Assembly: GCA_022836615.1 (NCBI GenBank)
Contig: MU405295.1
Coordinates: 1-64,000, forward strand
Reading direction: 5' to 3'
DNA from: Annulohypoxylon bovei var. microspora
Taxonomy: Eukaryota; Ascomycota; Sordariomycetes; Xylariales; Hypoxylaceae
DNA: 64,000 nt
The position numbers were made by a program, and so were the translations under genes. Position 1 is the stretch's first letter, and each line of letters begins with the position of its first letter. The notes beneath the pieces are model-generated. The model made no database searches and had not been told where the DNA came from. It saw nothing but the letters and a program-made list of their open reading frames with translations. Below are positions 59,483 through 64,000 of this stretch, piece after piece.

Positions 59483-60654
59483 ATGGCAGAAGAATACGAG
59501 GAAGGCGCAAATGGAGAGGAAGGTGGAGTTACTGGGCCTGGCGCGCCGACGCCCATTATCGCTCTAGATGTAGGCCGCAACAAATTCTAAGGGTAGCATA
59601 TGGATATACTGACTGATTATTACACTAGGGTCTTGCAGGTTTGACGAAACGCGATTGCCAACTTCTATCAGATGGCGGCTATCAGACTGTTGAATCAGTC
59701 GCATATACTCCCAAGCGAGCCTTAGAGCTAGTCAAGGGTATATCCGAACAGAAGGCTACAAAGATCCTTGCCGAAGGTGTGTTCTATTCACTAAGACAAT
59801 TGCATTAATTCGCTGTAACGGGCATTATCTAACCCCTGATAGCCTCTAAGCTAGTCCCCATGGGCTTCACAACTGCAACGGAGATGCACCAACGAAGAAG
59901 TGAATTAATTTCTATCAGTACTGGATCGAAGAACCTGGATACTCTGCTAGCCGGTGGTGTTGAGACCGGCTCAGTGACAGAGCTATTCGGCGAGTTTCGT
60001 ACTGGAAAGAGTCAGATCTGCCACACCCTCGCAGTCACGTGTCAACTGCCCTTCGACATGGGCGGCGGCGAGGGCAAGTGTCTATACATCGACACCGAGG
60101 GCACATTCCGACCCGTGCGACTCCTCGCAGTGGCCAACCGCTACGGCCTCTCCGGCGAGGAGGTCTTGGACAACGTCGCCTACGCCCGAGCCTACAACTC
60201 GGACCATCAACTGCAGCTGCTAAACCAGGCCGCGTCCATGATGTGTGAGACTCGCTTCTCCCTGCTCATCGTAGACAGCGCCACGTCTCTCTACCGGACA
60301 GATTTCCTCGGCCGAGGAGAGCTGTCCTCGCGACAAACCCACTTGGCGAAGTTCATGCGCACACTGCAGCGACTAGCCGACGAATTCGGAATCGCCGTGG
60401 TCATCACCAACCAGGTCGTAGCCCAGGTCGACGGCGGCCCAAGTGCCATGTTCAACCCGGACCCGAAAAAGCCCATCGGCGGCAACATCATCGCCCACGC
60501 CAGCACGACACGTGTCAGTCTAAAGAAAGGCCGGGGCGAGACCCGTATCGCAAAGATCTACGATAGTCCCTGCTTACCGGAGAGTGACTGCCTATTTGCC
60601 ATCACCGAGAGCGGCATCGGCGATCCGGCTCCGAAGGATATGGAGAAGGACTAA
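59483..60654 (+). CDS. RAD51: DNA repair recombinase RAD51
   Basis: Exons 59483-59569, 59629-59776 and 59843-60654 give 348 residues, typical for the family. The joins restore PTPIIALDGLAGLTKRDCQL and KATKILAEASKLVPMGFTT. RAD51 forms filaments on single-stranded DNA and carries out strand invasion in homologous recombination and meiosis. Seen: an acidic/Gly-rich N terminus, helix-hairpin-helix region about 30-78, the linker with GFTTATEMHQRR, Walker A GEFRTGKS (128-135), Walker B LLIVD (219-223), the conserved GRGELSSRQTHLAKFMR, ITNQVVAQVDGG (the L2 region) and the ATP-cap proline region near the C terminus. All expected residues are present. Introns are 59 and 66 nt. A possible cell-cycle box lies in its promoter. 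Confidence 0.97.
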
Positions 60655-61721
60655 TAGCTCACTCTACTCCGTCAGGGATTACTAAGACGGCTTTTTATTG
60701 GACTGTCTCAAGACGAGGAACGTAATGACTACATACGGGATATGACTGGGCTTTTTTACTCGAACGGCATGCATGGCTTTGGCGTTCAGAAGGGGTTTGA
60801 CTGCATGCTTGCTTGAGGCGCTTTTTTTTTCTGGCAATCGTCTATCCGTGCTTTGCGTTAGAAGTCTCGCATCTGAAGGTTGACAGATGTAAGGTGGCTT
60901 TACTATTATACTGCTGCAAGACGTAGCTGCTTTAATAAATTGTAAGATCATCTTCAACTTTGACTTGTCCATCTGTGAAGCTTTATTTAAACTACTACCT
61001 ACTATGTAGTTGATCCTCCCACCGGGAAGTATGATAGACCGTAGATCGTACAGGGGTTGAACGTCAGCTCGTGACTAGCGCTTCGGTGATCTGACTCCAA
61101 TCTCACTAAGAATCGGGTCTAAAATAAGCCTCATAGGCTAGGGGTAGAGGAGCTGCCATCCCTTTCTTCTACCTAAATAGTCATGGTTTTCGTTATTTTT
61201 ACTTCAAGAAAATCCCGTAATTGCCGGCCGTCGGTGACGATCAACGGAATGTAGAATACGGAACTGTAGATGGGGGAGACCTTGTCATTCCCACGTAACC
61301 TTAGTCACTTGCCGCGTCATCTCGGCAACCACCGTTTTATTCAAGCCGGTCACCAACATCAGAGAAACAGGAGAACGAAACATTACACACGCATTCCACG
61401 CTCAAACGCTTTAAATTAATTATAAGTAACGCTCCAGCGCTTATTCTTTCAACGCCCGGTATTCAGAAGATCCTAGTTAATTATTCTCCATGAGATTTTT
61501 CGCTTCCGGTTCCATTTCCTGTATGAACGCCGATATGTATGCCAGCCTACCCGTCCCGTCTCTATGCAACTACCCCTAGGTTCGCCCGAGCAAAATGCTA
61601 TCTACATTCTTTCGCTATGGTATGTGGTTAGAGGCTCGAGCCACAACGTTCAAGAACCGCTCGCGCAATGTTTGAACACCATCATTTCCTCTCTATCTAT
61701 GCCCGTATGTACAGTGGATTG
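60655..61721. other. Intergenic between RAD51 and a membrane-protein gene (convergent)
   Basis: About 1 kb with no gene I can support. The minus-strand 96-residue frame at 60682-60972 lies in the RAD51 3' flank and lacks coding character. Confidence 0.4.
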
Positions 61722-62932
61722 TCACCTCATCTCAGTCCTGTCTCTTGATGACCGATCGCGACTCTTTTTCTGGATTTTATTATTGCTATGCCTCCTCGAC
61801 TGGTTATCTTCCATATCTGTTTGACTGTTGGATCGGCTAAAGGTGCCAGCAGGTAATACTTCGAATCCCGCATTAACTTTCCTACTAGTTGTGTTCGCAT
61901 GGGAGTCGCCAGAGTAGGATCGATGGGGTGTCGGTCTACTTGCGGCTAGCGGTGGCCGAGAAACTTTTTGTGTTTCAGAGGTGGATTCGAATGGATTTCT
62001 CCTCTGCTCGACATTATCACTCGAGGAGGAATCCGGATGAGACGATAATAGCTCTGGGCTATCGTAAGAGTTCATGGTTTGAGGTGTAGGTATGGTGGAG
62101 CGTCGGAGGTGAGACACATAACGCGAACCTGAATGGCGGGCACCTTCATCCGACGAAGTTGAGCTGCGCTCTACCATCGTCCTTTGTTGTGAAGATGCCG
62201 AAGATTCTCCGCTCGAAAACGAGTGTGACGGGATATAAGTTTCGAGTTGCTGATGTCTAATCGAGCTGCGTTCGGGTCGGTCTAGGAGGTCAACGTCAGG
62301 AATATCGTCGGCGGAAATATCTATCCGGCGGCGAGATGGGCCCTTGGGTCGATAGGTGGAGTGTGCGCCTAAGGGGAAAGCTCGACCATGGCTAGGGTCG
62401 ACTCCAGGGGGGATATGCCGTTCTAACGCGCTGAGACTGGGACTTGGCTGTGGGCTTTGATCGGGTGTTGGTTCGATTTCAGTTGCAGTCGCGGCCAATT
62501 CCTTCTCCTTCCCTTTCAATTTGATTTCAGTCTCGAGAGTTGACGATGAGGCGAATGATGGACTGATTCGGCCGACTTCGATCGGAGTACCAGGTCGCGA
62601 GATCCAGATACCGTCGATTTCGATACCGCTTTGTATTGCGCGTATACCGAATGGGATATCGACACGCTTTCCCGCGGGAAGGCCGCTCTTTTGCATTTCC
62701 ATTTGCCTGGCCCTCTTTTCTAAGTCGAGGACTGTATGCTTCTTGAGGTATCTACTCAACCACCACAGCTTGACTAATCCTACGAAGAATACCGCGACGA
62801 TGGCCGCGGCGAGGACCTTGATTGGTATGAGCAAGACAGAAACACATAGTTTATGACTTAAAGGGGGTCACGGAAGAAACTTACAAAGGTCATCTGCTGC
62901 CATAATTCCCAGTTGGTGAAAAAATTGATCAT
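61722..62932 (-). CDS. Membrane-anchored Ser-rich protein of unknown function
   Basis: Exons 62932-62885 (MINFFTNWELWQQMTF) and 62816-61722 give 380 residues. The intron of 68 nt has a GTAAGT donor and a CAAG acceptor. An internal ATG at 62834 would give a shorter product, but the spliced start gives the better hydrophobic segment: VLAAAIVAVFFVGLVKLWW (residues 17-35), followed by basic residues and an Arg/Lys-rich helix (about 37-52). The rest is polar and low in complexity, with Ser/Pro-rich stretches, several basic-Ser patches and a basic tail (KKSRDRSSRDRTEMR), suggesting phosphorylation. The start and membrane segment resemble, from memory, conserved but uncharacterised fungal proteins. 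No enzyme motif is present. Confidence 0.75.
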
Positions 62933-64000
62933 TTTGAAAGGCTTAGGATAGACAATGTCCAAGCCAAGTTATCCAAAGCATAAAAAATGAATGATCAAGG
63001 AGGGTGATCCAACTACGCCGGAATGGCAGCGAAAGAAACGAATGTTCAAATATTGGGATGACAACAAAACGAGGGATGAGTTATGATGTAGGATGATGAT
63101 GGAAGAACGAATGAATGAAGCCGTTACGAAAGAGTGTGTTAGGCCAAACGAATGCACATCCACACTTGAAAGTTTTCAATGTTGATAGAAGAGGGGAGGT
63201 ACCTCTCGTACCTCCTGGTACCTTTTAAAGGCAATGACAAGAGGCAGTTGCGATCGAGGTTAGGGAAGTCTGCTGACAAACTGCCCAGGATGACGTTTTG
63301 GTTTGATTTTTTAAGGCAGGTAGGGCAGGGAAGTACCCTCTTGTTCGATACGATTTCGCAACTTCCACGACTGAGCGAATGAGATAATCAATCCGAGGCT
63401 CTTCTAATAATTATTCGACCGGAGCTAACCGTTGTGGTGGTCAAACTTCTCCCTTAACTACGCCGACAGCGGAATACGAGGAAGCTATTCAATGTTGTGT
63501 ACCGTCGATATTGTTGTTTTATAGGACGAATATGAGCTTCCTTGGAGATGACCGCAGCTGAGGAACGTGAGGCTGGAGAGCTGAATGATTTGCCTACTTG
63601 ATGTCGGTTGTCGATCACCCTTTGCAACGTTTCCTGGGCTAGACCAAGAGGAAAAGGTCGGCGGTAAAGGTAACCTTACGACGGAGGTTGGCCGATATAT
63701 CTAACAGGTTGGCCGCTAGCCCGTGGAAACCGTTCGCTCTATTTTCCCTCTTCTTTGTTCTCGAAGCCGGTTGAAAGTGGGGTTACAAATACACTTCCCG
63801 GATTATGAACGTGAGGCTAGCTAAAGGACCGAGTGCCAGTATATTAATCGGGAGACCTAGCCAAGTTGATGTTCCAGCCAGAGGTTGTTGAATATAGCCG
63901 GAACAGAACAACGCGCGTTCCGGACAAGGGCAAAACGATCGCAGGACCCGGAGTACACGCAGCAACAGGAAAAGAAAGAGAGAAAGAAGCATACGAATTC
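62933..64000. other. Upstream region of the membrane-protein gene, to window end
   Basis: Just over 1 kb with no convincing gene. Short frames at 62969-63163, 63179-63382 and 63783-63992 have no family features. GGTACCTCTCGTACCTCCTGG (63199-63219) is a small inverted/direct motif of no known meaning. Confidence 0.35.

Noticed and set aside
60682..60972. 96-residue minus-strand frame after RAD51
   Set aside because: Lies in the probable 3' untranslated region, with no recognisable family or codon pattern.

Overview
The window looks like nuclear DNA of a filamentous ascomycete (Pezizomycotina, probably Sordariomycetes; the class is an inference). The genes have short introns (about 50-140 nt) with GT-AG borders and CTAAC/CTGAC-type branch points, and their products are clearly fungal orthologues. 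The window falls into two compartments with a sharp border near 40.3 kb.

From 1 to about 40,290 the DNA is extremely AT-rich and has almost no open frames. It carries the mark of repeat-induced point mutation (RIP): where an intact and a decayed copy of one repeat can be compared, nearly all differences are C-to-T or G-to-A, and most surviving C and G sit in CpG. Transposable elements are still visible. They are five copies plus one 3' fragment of a roughly 1-kb element with Helentron (Helitron2)-like ends, and one diverged relative (36882-37957). There is also a Ty3/Gypsy element with two 217-bp LTRs (15856-21546) nested in an older inverted-repeat element, and a second probable LTR element (3299-9616). 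Smaller repeats are four copies of a 0.7-kb MITE, a foldback element, two short LTR-like pairs and several tandem repeats. GC-richer islands coincide with elements that look younger or spared, plus one broken gene (23239-25425) killed by stop codons, a frameshift and insertion of the foldback element.

From 40.3 kb to the end the DNA is ordinary gene-rich sequence. In order it holds: an F-box protein (-), mitochondrial methylmalonate-semialdehyde dehydrogenase (-), V-ATPase subunit H (-, 3 exons), a Rieske [2Fe-2S] protein (-, 2 exons), a possible frameshifted small gene (+), a Cys-rich single-pass cell-surface protein (+, 2 exons), ribosomal protein L9 (-, 5 exons), the retromer subunit VPS26 (+, 3 exons), nucleoporin Nup120/Nup160 (-, 3 exons), the recombinase RAD51 (+, 3 exons) and an uncharacterised membrane-anchored Ser-rich protein (-, 2 exons). 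RPL9/VPS26 and NUP160/RAD51 are divergent pairs sharing promoters, and VPS26/NUP160 is convergent. These are mostly housekeeping genes with no common pathway; no secondary-metabolite or other functional cluster is seen.

The most notable content is the family of small elements with a 3' hairpin, subterminal inverted repeats and an internal minisatellite, together with the CpG-sparing mutation pattern that dates them against each other. Splice sites were placed by reading consensus signals and keeping the protein frame; no search or alignment program was run.
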